NCBI RefSeq assembly: GCF_008254045.1
Contig: NZ_CP042425.1
Coordinates: forward strand, 8,446,163 to 8,510,162
Direction: 5' to 3'
Length of the DNA: 64,000 nucleotides
From: Limnoglobus roseus
Lineage (GTDB): Bacteria; Planctomycetota; Planctomycetia; Gemmatales; Gemmataceae
The notes under the pieces were generated by a model. That model was not told the origin of the DNA and did no database searches. It was given only the letters and a program-made list of their open reading frames with translations. Positions 1 to 7,527 of this stretch are shown here, piece after piece. The translations under genes and the position numbers were made by a program. Each line of letters starts with the position of its first letter. Within the stretch, counting starts at the first letter, position 1.

Positions 1-2657
1 GCGGCGGAGCCTTGAATCTCCATGTTGATGGCTTCGCGCTCGGCCCCGTTCCGCTGCTGGTAGGTCGAGTTCGGCCGGATCGCCGACGGGTCGAAGGTTC
101 GCCACCGGCCGAGAACGGTCGAAACCCGCCCCGTCTGCCGGGCGGTTGCGAGCAGGTTATCCTGGTAGGCCAACACCTTCGCGTAGCGGGCGAAGTAGGC
201 GTCAATGAACGTCTCAGCCTCCTGTCTGGGAATCTTCAGCCGCACCGCGAGGCCGGAGGCGCTCATGCCGTAGAGGACCCCGAAGTTCACCGTCTTCGCC
301 ACGCGGCGCTGATCGCCGCTGACCTCGGCTTCGGGCACCTTGAAGATCTCGGCGGCGACGGCGGTGTGCACGTCCCGGTCGGCGGCGAAGGCGTCGCGGA
401 GGGCTTCGTCGCCGCAGAAGTGGGCGAGCAACCGTAATTCGATCTGCGAGTAGTCGGCCGTCAGAAGCACCCACCCGGGCGGCGGGATGAACGCCTGCCG
501 AATCTGCCGGCCCTGATCGGTCCGCATCGGGATGTTTTGCAGGTTCGGGTCGGACGAACTCAGCCGCCCGGTACTCGCCACCGTCTGGTTGAACGACGTG
601 TGAACGCGGCCGGTCTTCGGGTTCACGAGCGCCGGCAGGGCATCGACGTAGGTGCCCTTCAGCTTGGCAATCTGCCGGTGGTCGATGATCTTCGTCGGCA
701 GTTCGTAACCCAGGGCGGCGAGACGTTCGAGCGATTCCTGGTCGGTACTCGGCTCGTTCGTCGTGCCGGTCCGCTTCTGCACGGGCAACTTCATCTGATC
801 GAACAGGATTTCCCGCAGTTGTTTCGGCGAGGCGATGTTGAACGGCCGACCGGCGAGGGCGTGAATCTCGTCCTGCGTGTCGCGGAGTTGAGCGTCCATC
901 TCCTTGCTAATCTTGGCGAGCATCGCCACGTCGATCAGAACGCCGTGGTACTCCATCTCGGCGAGCACGTCGATCAGCGGAATCTCGACATCGTCGTACA
1001 GCTTCTTCAACTTCTGTTCGACGAGTTCCGCTTCGAGCACGTCGGCCAAGCGGATTGCGGCGTCGGCGTCCTCGGCGGCGTAGGCGCACGCCTTCGTGAC
1101 CGGCACGTCGGCCATGCTGATCTGCTTCTTCCCCTTGCCGATGAGTTCGGTGATCGAGATGTTCTCGTGGCCGAAGTACGTCCGCGTCAGGTCGTCGAGG
1201 TTGTGCGTCCGCTCGCCGGCGTGCAAGAGGTAATGCGCGATCATCGGATCACCGGCGACGCCCTTCAACGTGATGCCGTTGGAGCGGAAGACGAGCAAGT
1301 CGTACTTGATGTTCTGGTTGACCTTCGCGACGGCCGGGTCTTCGAGGATCGGCTTCAACGCCGTCAGCGTCGCCGCCGGGTCAAGTTTCGGGTCGGTAGC
1401 CGGACCACGAATGGCGAGGTAGAAGCCTTCCTCCGGCTTCCACGACACGGCGATGCCGACGATCTCTGCGAGGATCGGGTCGAGGCTCGTCGTCTCCAGG
1501 TCGATGGCGAACCGCTTCTGCTTTCGCAACTCGGCGAGGAACGTCTGGAAGTCGGCTTCCGTCGCGACGAGGCGGTAATCGCTCTTCCAGTTGTCCGGCG
1601 GCTTCGGTGGCGCGACCGGAACCTCGCCGTCGGATTCGATCTGATCGAACAGCGTCGCACCGGCCTGAACCTTCGGCGGCTTCCCCGCCTTGGCCGGTTT
1701 GACGGCCTTCGTCGGTTTCGCTTCACCGATGCTTTCGAGGATGGCCGCGTTCTTCTCCTGGCCGCCCTGGGTGAGGGTGGCCCGCACGCGGTTGGCGAAC
1801 CCCTTGAAGTCGAACTGCTGGAACAGTTCCAACAACCGCGGGCCGTCCCACTCGCGGCGTTTCCAGTTCTCCCAGTCGAACTCCACCGGGGCGTCGGTGC
1901 GGAGCGTTACGAGCGTCTTGCTCTTTTGCAGGTTGCCGTTCGCGATGGCGGCCTTGAACGCCTCCTTCACTTTCGGCCCGCCGAGTTCGTCCGCGTGGGC
2001 GATCAGATTGTCGAGGGTGTCGTACTGTTGCAGCCACTTCGTCGCCGTCTTCGGCCCGACCCCGGGCACGCCGGGGATGTTGTCGACGGCGTCGCCGACG
2101 AGGGACTGGAAGTCGATCACCTGGTTCGGCCGGACGCCCCAGATGGCGTGCAGGCCGGCCGCGTCGAGGATTTCGTCCTTCCGCAGGTTCAGAATCTTGA
2201 CCTTGTCCGAGAGCAATTGCCGGCAGTCTTTGTCGGCCGTGCAGAGGAAGACCTCGCACCCGCGCTCGGCGGCCGTGGCGGCGATGGTGGCCATCGCGTC
2301 GTCGGCTTCGAAGCCGGGGCAGAAGAGGATCGGGATGCGGAACGCCGTCAGCACCTCGTGGATGAGCGGTTCTTGCAACAGCAGGTCGTCCGGCGGCGGC
2401 GGCCGTTGGGCCTTGTAGTTGGTGTCGATCGCTTCCCGGAAGGTCGGGTCTTTGTGGTCGAACACGGCAATGAGGTACTGCGCCCCGTGTTCGTAGAGGT
2501 TCATGATCGCCCGCGTGACGCCAAACACCGCGTTGGTCGGCCGGCCGTCCGGGGCGGTCATCGACGGGATGCCGTGGAACATCTGGAAGACCAACCCGTG
2601 GGCGTCCAACAAATAGACGCGCTCACAGTCGGACGGGGGAGGAGCGGTGCGAACCAC
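1..2657 (-). CDS. polA: DNA polymerase I (C-terminus cut by window edge)
   Basis: Replication and repair polymerase with three domains in order. The 5'-nuclease is at the N-terminus (FDHKDPTFRE, then Y-K-A-Q-R-P, the acidic FEADDAMATI and TADKDCRQLL). The 3'-5' exonuclease keeps its acidic motifs (IDLETTSLDP, NQNIKYDLLVF, YAAEDADAA), so proofreading is predicted active. The polymerase domain shows TGRLSSSDPNLQNIP, DYSQIELRLLAHF and RRVAKTVNFGVLYGMS. The reading stops inside the MEIQGSA motif at base 1, so roughly the last 100 residues, including the HDE motif, are missing. No ATG lies upstream of the conserved N-terminus (VYLLDAHGLVFQMF). The GTG at 2657 is the only standard start after the in-frame stop near 2770, so that start is moderately sure. 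It is divergent from the gene at 3004. The long open frame on the other strand across this region is a shadow. Confidence 0.95.
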   Translation of the reverse strand, partial: MVRTAPPPSDCERVYLLDAHGLVFQMFHGIPSMTAPDGRPTNAVFGVTRAIMNLYEHGAQYLIAVFDHKDPTFREAIDTNYKAQRPPPPDDLLLQEPLIHEVLTAFRIPILFCPGFEADDAMATIAATAAERGCEVFLCTADKDCRQLLSDKVKILNLRKDEILDAAGLHAIWGVRPNQVIDFQSLVGDAVDNIPGVPGVGPKTATKWLQQYDTLDNLIAHADELGGPKVKEAFKAAIANGNLQKSKTLVTLRTDAPVEFDWENWKRREWDGPRLLELFQQFDFKGFANRVRATLTQGGQEKNAAILESIGEAKPTKAVKPAKAGKPPKVQAGATLFDQIESDGEVPVAPPKPPDNWKSDYRLVATEADFQTFLAELRKQKRFAIDLETTSLDPILAEIVGIAVSWKPEEGFYLAIRGPATDPKLDPAATLTALKPILEDPAVAKVNQNIKYDLLVFRSNGITLKGVAGDPMIAHYLLHAGERTHNLDDLTRTYFGHENISITELIGKGKKQISMADVPVTKACAYAAEDADAAIRLADVLEAELVEQKLKKLYDDVEIPLIDVLAEMEYHGVLIDVAMLAKISKEMDAQLRDTQDEIHALAGRPFNIASPKQLREILFDQMKLPVQKRTGTTNEPSTDQESLERLAALGYELPTKIIDHRQIAKLKGTYVDALPALVNPKTGRVHTSFNQTVASTGRLSSSDPNLQNIPMRTDQGRQIRQAFIPPPGWVLLTADYSQIELRLLAHFCGDEALRDAFAADRDVHTAVAAEIFKVPEAEVSGDQRRVAKTVNFGVLYGMSASGLAVRLKIPRQEAETFIDAYFARYAKVLAYQDNLLATARQTGRVSTVLGRWRTFDPSAIRPNSTYQQRNGAEREAINMEIQGSA

Positions 2658-3003
2658 GGTGCCGCCGAAGGTTGGGGGTACGGTTCCGCCGCGGGGGACC
2701 GACGTTTCAGGGGCGGAATCAGGGGCAAGAACCGGTCGGGGCGTGCCAACGAAGTCAATGACAGTGTGTTAGGAGTTTACGGAGCGTATGATGGGGCTGT
2801 CAAGGGCGTGAACTCGCACTCGCCGTCGAACATTCCGTGCCACTCGCACCGTCCTCACAATCCGCGCGGCTTTAGCAGACACCGCAACGATTCGGGTTGA
2901 CGGCATTCGGGCGGGGTTTAGATTCAAGACTGAGCTTTCCTCTAACGTCTCGCGGCCGGGCGATCGTCTGCACCGCCGGCCCGGTCCCCCGTCGAGGTAC
3001 ACC
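2658..3003. other. divergent intergenic region between polA and the 3004 gene
   Basis: About 350 bases separate the two divergent starts, so both promoters probably lie here. I see no RNA gene, no convincing sigma-70 promoter and no good hairpin. The first 100 bases next to polA are open in the polA frame and could encode an N-terminal extension if a non-standard start were used. Confidence 0.4.
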
Positions 3004-4641
3004 ATGGCCAAGCCCGCATCCAACGAAGCAAAACTGCCGGTGATTATCGCAATGGTGTTCTTCATCATTGCGACGCTCGGCGTCGGCATATTCGCGTACA
3101 CCCTGACGCAGGACGTGGCCTTGGCCAAGGAGGACGCCAAGAAGGCGAACGACGAGAAGGCGACCGCCGACAAGCAGAAGTCGCAGGCCCAGGAAGAGTT
3201 GCTGCTGTACAAGGTCGCCGTCGGCAACGCGACCGCCGAGGACAACGCGACGGTCCAGTCCGCCCTCAAAGACCCGCCCGGCTTCCGCGAGAAGTACACG
3301 AAGCTCATGCAGTCGATCAACGGCATCCTTGACTCCTCGAAGGCCACCGAGGCCAAGAACGACATCGGGCTGAAGGGCCTGGATCCCGTCGTCCTCAACT
3401 GGAACTGGCCGGCGAACCAGCAGAACCCGCCGCTGCCGAAGGAGAACCTCATCTCCGCCGCCGTCCGCAACGTCGCCCAGAGGCAGTTGGCCGTGCGGAA
3501 AAGCGAGCAAGAGGTGAAAGCCCTCGACGACGCCAAGAAGTCGCTCGAAGGCGTCGTGACGCAGTTTAACGCCGCGAGGGCCAAATTGGACGAGTTGAAC
3601 AAGCAGTACCCCGACGACGTGAAGAAGGAAGTCCTCGCCGCCATCTCCCAATTCGATGGGTTCAAGAAGCAGTTCGAAGCAACGTCCAACGACTACCGCA
3701 AGGAAAAGGACAAGTGGAACGAAAGTGACGTGGCAAAGGATTTCGTGAATAAGCGTACGATGTCGGACCTCGAACGGTTCAAAGAAGGGAACGTCCGCCT
3801 CCTCGACCAACTCGAATCCAACATCGACCCGTTCCAGTACGACAAGCCGAAGGGCAAAATTCTCCGCCGGTACAGTGAGAACCTCGTGGACGTGGACCTC
3901 GGCTCGGCCGACAACCTCCGGTCCGGCCAGACGTTCAGCATCTTCCCGTCCGACACGCCGACCCGCGGGATGCAAGCCCGGATGCGCAGCGTCCGGGACT
4001 CCGACGGCAAGACTTACACCCGGCCGGTCCCGAAGGGCACGATCGAAGTGGTGGACGTCCTCGGCTCGAACCTCGCCCAGTGCCGGATTACGTCGGAAGA
4101 GTCTACGATCCGCGACCGCATCCTGACCGACGATCTGCTGTACAACGCCGTGTGGAACCGCGGGGCGTCCGAGCACATCGTGCTGTTCGGCATCTTCGAC
4201 ATCGACGGCGACGGCCGAGACGACATCCAGACGATCGTGCAGAACCTCCAGAAAGTCGGCGTCGCGGTGGACGGGTACTTCGACCTGTCGAAGATGCAGT
4301 GGGTCGGCGGGATCACCAGCCAGACGACGTTCGCCGTCGAAGGGTACTACCCGTCGGTGAGCATCGGCGACGGCAACCGCGACGGCAAGATCAAGATTCT
4401 GTCCGAACTCGCCGACGTGAAGCGGCTGGCGAAGGAAAAGGGCCTCCGCATCCTGCGGCCGCGTGACTTCTTCCCGCGGATCGGCTACAACGCGAAGCTC
4501 GACATCACGGAAGCGGCGATTAACTCGGCCGCGACGTACTACCTGCGGGTTTCCGGAGCCGACACGAACGCAGCCCCGCCGACCCCAGGGGCCGACCCGG
4601 CCAAGCCCGCCGATCCGGCCAAGCCGGACGCCCCGAAGTAA
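3004..4641 (+). CDS. membrane-anchored coiled-coil protein of unknown function
   Basis: 545 residues, no family recognised. Residues 11-34 form one transmembrane helix near the N-terminus with no signal-peptidase site, so the rest is probably held on the periplasmic side. Residues about 38-70 and 150-270 are charged, heptad-like coiled coil. A beta-rich segment near 285-375 (VDLGSADNLRSGQTFSIF, then GTIEVVDVLGSN) has the look of a small barrel. A C-terminal domain (about 390-520) begins IFDIDGDGRDD, an Asp-rich loop that could bind calcium. The last 30 residues are a Pro-Ala-Lys tail. The start ATG is the first in frame and lies just before the hydrophobic segment. The gene stands alone between divergent polA and the convergent 4661 gene, and a hairpin follows its stop. 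Confidence 0.75.
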   Translation: MAKPASNEAKLPVIIAMVFFIIATLGVGIFAYTLTQDVALAKEDAKKANDEKATADKQKSQAQEELLLYKVAVGNATAEDNATVQSALKDPPGFREKYTKLMQSINGILDSSKATEAKNDIGLKGLDPVVLNWNWPANQQNPPLPKENLISAAVRNVAQRQLAVRKSEQEVKALDDAKKSLEGVVTQFNAARAKLDELNKQYPDDVKKEVLAAISQFDGFKKQFEATSNDYRKEKDKWNESDVAKDFVNKRTMSDLERFKEGNVRLLDQLESNIDPFQYDKPKGKILRRYSENLVDVDLGSADNLRSGQTFSIFPSDTPTRGMQARMRSVRDSDGKTYTRPVPKGTIEVVDVLGSNLAQCRITSEESTIRDRILTDDLLYNAVWNRGASEHIVLFGIFDIDGDGRDDIQTIVQNLQKVGVAVDGYFDLSKMQWVGGITSQTTFAVEGYYPSVSIGDGNRDGKIKILSELADVKRLAKEKGLRILRPRDFFPRIGYNAKLDITEAAINSAATYYLRVSGADTNAAPPTPGADPAKPADPAKPDAPK

Positions 4642-4660
4642 GACCGCAGTTCTCGGACAA

Positions 4661-5419
4661 TCAAGTCGCCCGCCGCGAACCGGCGGGCGATGTCGTTTCC
4701 CGGCTCGAATCCAGTCGCAACTCGTCGTCGCATTCCAACGCCACCGCCGCAACATACCCCACGACCGGCGACCACGTGCCGAGTTGCCACCGCCCTATCT
4801 CGGCCGCGTGATCGAACCGGATCACGGCCGGTGCCCGCCGCGGGTCGAGATCGACGACGCACTTGTTCACGTTCTGGATGCCCGTGCCCACCGCTTTCAG
4901 CAGCGCCTCCTTGCACGTCCAGCCGCGCAAGAAGCCGGGAAGTTGCAATTCCGCCGGCAGCCGCGCGAACTGCTCGCGTTCCTCCGGACCGAAAAATCGC
5001 TCGACCAACCCCGCGGCGTTCGGCACGTCCCGCAGTTGCTCGACATCGACCCCCACCCGGCGGTCGGCAACCGCGATCAGTCCGAGGTCGCCGGAGTGCG
5101 AGACGTTGAACGGCAGGTTCACCCCGCGAAGGATCGGCTTACCGTCCGGTTCCGAGACCAACTCAACCGCAGCCGGAGACACACCCAGATATGCCGCGAG
5201 AATCTGCCGCAGTCGGCCGCGAGCCGTGACGAACTGCTCGCGCGGCCGCGCGACTTTGTAGCGGTTAGCCCGCTCCCGCTCGTCTGGCGTCAGGCTCTGC
5301 CAGAGTTCTTCTCGCTCACTTGCCACGAGTGTCAGCGGGAAGTACCAGACGTGGCACTCAGCCCCGCCCGGCATCGTGATCGAAGCCTGCCCTGCCAGTA
5401 CCCGACTCTGAACGAGCAT
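4661..5419 (-). CDS. 4'-phosphopantetheinyl transferase (Sfp/AcpT superfamily)
   Basis: Transfers the phosphopantetheine arm of coenzyme A to a serine of acyl- or peptidyl-carrier proteins. The 252-residue length suits the Sfp-type two-lobed enzyme. Diagnostic motifs are PFNVSHSGDLGLIAV, the magnesium-binding GVDVEQL and the helix FLRGWTCKEALLKAVGTG with its WxxKEAxxKA signature. No polyketide or peptide synthetase lies in the window, so the carrier protein is unknown. The start could also be the ATG at 5374, which leaves MPGGAECHVWYF at the N-terminus. The upstream 15 residues are not typical of the family. Its 3' end meets the gene at 3004 head-on with about 20 bases between stops. Confidence 0.88.
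   Translation of the reverse strand: MLVQSRVLAGQASITMPGGAECHVWYFPLTLVASEREELWQSLTPDERERANRYKVARPREQFVTARGRLRQILAAYLGVSPAAVELVSEPDGKPILRGVNLPFNVSHSGDLGLIAVADRRVGVDVEQLRDVPNAAGLVERFFGPEEREQFARLPAELQLPGFLRGWTCKEALLKAVGTGIQNVNKCVVDLDPRRAPAVIRFDHAAEIGRWQLGTWSPVVGYVAAVALECDDELRLDSSRETTSPAGSRRAT
4666..4690. terminator. hairpin between convergent genes
   Basis: A 9-bp perfect GC-rich stem (TCGCCCGCC / GGCGGGCGA) with a 7-base loop lies 25 bases after the stop of the 3004 gene. It overlaps the last codons of the convergent phosphopantetheinyl transferase gene. There is no T-run, so as an intrinsic terminator it is only likely. Confidence 0.45.
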
Positions 5420-5473
5420 CCTTCACCCCGATTGACCTTGTCCGCCCGCACGGCCGACGCTACGACCGTCGGC

Positions 5474-6430
5474 ATGAACACGATGCTAGGGGTTTTCCTC
5501 GCTCTCGTCACGGCCCCCGCAGCCCCGCCCGCGGTTCTCACCGCGGACCAGGCCACGGTCGATCGCGGGGAGATCAAGGCCGGGCCGATGCTGAAGCAGA
5601 CGTTCCGCGTGACGAACACGGGGGCCGAGGCGGTGAGCATCACCAAACTCGAATCGGGCTGCGGGTGCGTCCGCCGGTCGGTGTCGAAGAACGACCTGAA
5701 GCCGGGCGACTCGGCCGAGGTGGCCATCGACGTGAACACACTGACGCAACCCGACGGCCCCCACGCATGGCTATTAAAGTTGCAACACCGCCCCGCGTCA
5801 GCCGCAAAGACGGCCCCCGACGAGGTGCTCGAACTCCGGCTGACGGCGAAGCTGAGCCACGACGTGACCGTGTCGCCGCCGATGGTGTCGATCTCGACAG
5901 AAGTCGAGGCCGCGACCACGGTGACGCTGACCGACAGCCGCCGCACGCCGTTAACGGTTTCGAAAGTCGTCTCCTCGTCGCCGCACCTCGCGGTTAAACT
6001 CCGCCAACCTATGAAGCCCGGCGACCTCATCGTTGATGTCGCCGTCGCCGCAGAGATGCCGGTCGGCACGCACGATGAGACGCTGACGGTGTACACGACC
6101 GACCCCGCTTACGCCGAACTGCAAATCCCGGCCCGCATCGTGAAGCGGGCGAAGAACGCCGTGACCGCCCACCCGGAATCGCTCGACCTCATTGATACCG
6201 CCGGCCTCGTGCAGTTCCGGCGGGCCGGCGCAAAGCCCGTGGCGATTGCCTCCGCAGAATGCAGCACGGCCGGCGTGACCGTGACGGCATCTTCCGGCAG
6301 CGGCACCGTCGGGACGATCAAGGTCGTCGTTTCGGAGAAGGCCGGCGCGAGCGGGAAGGCCGACGTGAAGGTGAAGTTCACGGAACCGGAAGGGGCGGAA
6401 GTGGTCGTACCGGTGCGGTGGGGGAACTGA
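5474..6430 (+). CDS. secreted DUF1573-domain protein
   Basis: 318 residues. A short hydrophobic N-terminus (MNTMLGVFLALVTAPAAP) looks like a signal peptide. Residues about 25-110 match the DUF1573 pattern: DRGEIKAG, then FRVTNTGAEAVSITKLESGCGCV, an immunoglobulin-like fold ending in the family's Gly-Cys-Gly-Cys. Two more beta-sandwich-like segments follow. DUF1573 proteins are common in Bacteroidetes and planctomycetes and their function is not known. The ATG at 5474 was chosen because it opens the signal peptide; the frame runs open further upstream. It is divergent from the transferase gene and ends 2 bases before the convergent rtcA stop, too close for a separate terminator. Confidence 0.85.
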   Translation: MNTMLGVFLALVTAPAAPPAVLTADQATVDRGEIKAGPMLKQTFRVTNTGAEAVSITKLESGCGCVRRSVSKNDLKPGDSAEVAIDVNTLTQPDGPHAWLLKLQHRPASAAKTAPDEVLELRLTAKLSHDVTVSPPMVSISTEVEAATTVTLTDSRRTPLTVSKVVSSSPHLAVKLRQPMKPGDLIVDVAVAAEMPVGTHDETLTVYTTDPAYAELQIPARIVKRAKNAVTAHPESLDLIDTAGLVQFRRAGAKPVAIASAECSTAGVTVTASSGSGTVGTIKVVVSEKAGASGKADVKVKFTEPEGAEVVVPVRWGN

Positions 6431-6432
6431 CA

Positions 6433-7476
6433 TTACCCGCCCATCGCCGACACCGTGATGATGCCCGGCCGGCCGATCGGACTGTCGCAGCGGATGTCGC
6501 GGTTCACGAAGCGTTGGATCGTGTCGATGTTCGTGAGCAGGTGCCGCGTGACTTCCGACGTGCGGAATTCGGAGGCCGCCGGGGCGAACGCCAACGGCAG
6601 CACCAACTGATCGGCCGAGTGCGGGTCGACCGGGCAACCGCTCTCACGGAAGGCAATCGCCTGATCCGCCGCCTCGTCGGCCACGAATTCGGCCGGCTTG
6701 CCGCGTTCGCCTAACCCCAGGAACAATGGCGGCACGGCCAACTGCCGGAACAGCACCGTACAGAGTGCGGCCGGCCCGTTCGGCCATTCTTCCTCTTCAA
6801 CGTGGCTCTCGATGCCGGCCATCTTCAACTTGTGCGTCAGCCTCCGCCGCATTTCCTTCCCGATCTTCTCCGGCAACTCCGACACCGCCGCGAACCCGCC
6901 GGCCGTGGTCAGTGGGGGACACGTCGTAAGCGTCAGCTCGCGGACGGTTGGCGTCGGAGTGATGGCGGCGTGAATCTCGCCACCGCCGCGGGGGTAGAAG
7001 CCGGGGCGGATCATCGCGAGTTTCACGTCGATGCCGAGTTTCGCCAGGTGGCCGGCCCACGTTGTCTGATTGAAGTGAAAGCACGGGCTGTGCGAAACGT
7101 GCGTTCCGCCGGTGATGGTGAGATTGCTCGTTTTGGTCCCGCGGAGGGCGAGCGGCAACGCGACGGTGTGCAGTACCAACCCCGTCGCGCCGGCCGTGCC
7201 GATGCTGAAGGTGTAGTCGCCGGACTTCAGTTCGCCCGGCTCGAAGAAGAGCGTACTCGACCCGATCGACCCGCCCTTGTAGAGCGCGCCGCAGATCGTC
7301 GCCGCCGCCCGCACGCAAGTGAGGTGCTGGGCGGCCAACCCCGGTTTCGGCCGGTTCGCCCGAATGTTGATTAGCCGAAACGACCGCCGCGTGAGGATCG
7401 ACAGGGCGAGCGCTGAGCGGAGGATTTGCCCCCCGCCCTCCCCTTGCGATCCATCGATTTCGATGAGGTCGGACAT
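6433..7476 (-). CDS. rtcA: RNA 3'-terminal phosphate cyclase
   Basis: Converts an RNA 3'-phosphate to a 2',3'-cyclic phosphate with ATP through an enzyme-histidine-AMP intermediate. The 347-residue length is standard. Family motifs are IDGSQGEGGGQILRSALALS at the N-terminus, NRPKPGLAAQH, and near the C-terminus HSADQLVLPLAFA followed by TRHLLTNIDTIQRF. The last segment holds the expected catalytic histidine, about residue 312. No rtcB ligase or RtcR-type activator lies beside it, unlike the E. coli rtcBA operon. It is convergent with the DUF1573 gene and follows the 7528-9654 gene on the same strand after about 50 bases. Confidence 0.95.
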   Translation of the reverse strand: MSDLIEIDGSQGEGGGQILRSALALSILTRRSFRLINIRANRPKPGLAAQHLTCVRAAATICGALYKGGSIGSSTLFFEPGELKSGDYTFSIGTAGATGLVLHTVALPLALRGTKTSNLTITGGTHVSHSPCFHFNQTTWAGHLAKLGIDVKLAMIRPGFYPRGGGEIHAAITPTPTVRELTLTTCPPLTTAGGFAAVSELPEKIGKEMRRRLTHKLKMAGIESHVEEEEWPNGPAALCTVLFRQLAVPPLFLGLGERGKPAEFVADEAADQAIAFRESGCPVDPHSADQLVLPLAFAPAASEFRTSEVTRHLLTNIDTIQRFVNRDIRCDSPIGRPGIITVSAMGG

Positions 7477-7527
7477 GGCGGGCTAGACACGCGGTAGTCG
7501 CAGAAGGTTCACCGCCCTTTTGTTCGC

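Noticed and set aside
537..2900. A 787-residue open frame on the plus strand
   Set aside because: It lies opposite polA, whose minus-strand reading has clear polymerase motifs. The plus-strand product is Arg/Val/Leu-rich with no motif, typical of an antisense frame in GC-rich DNA.
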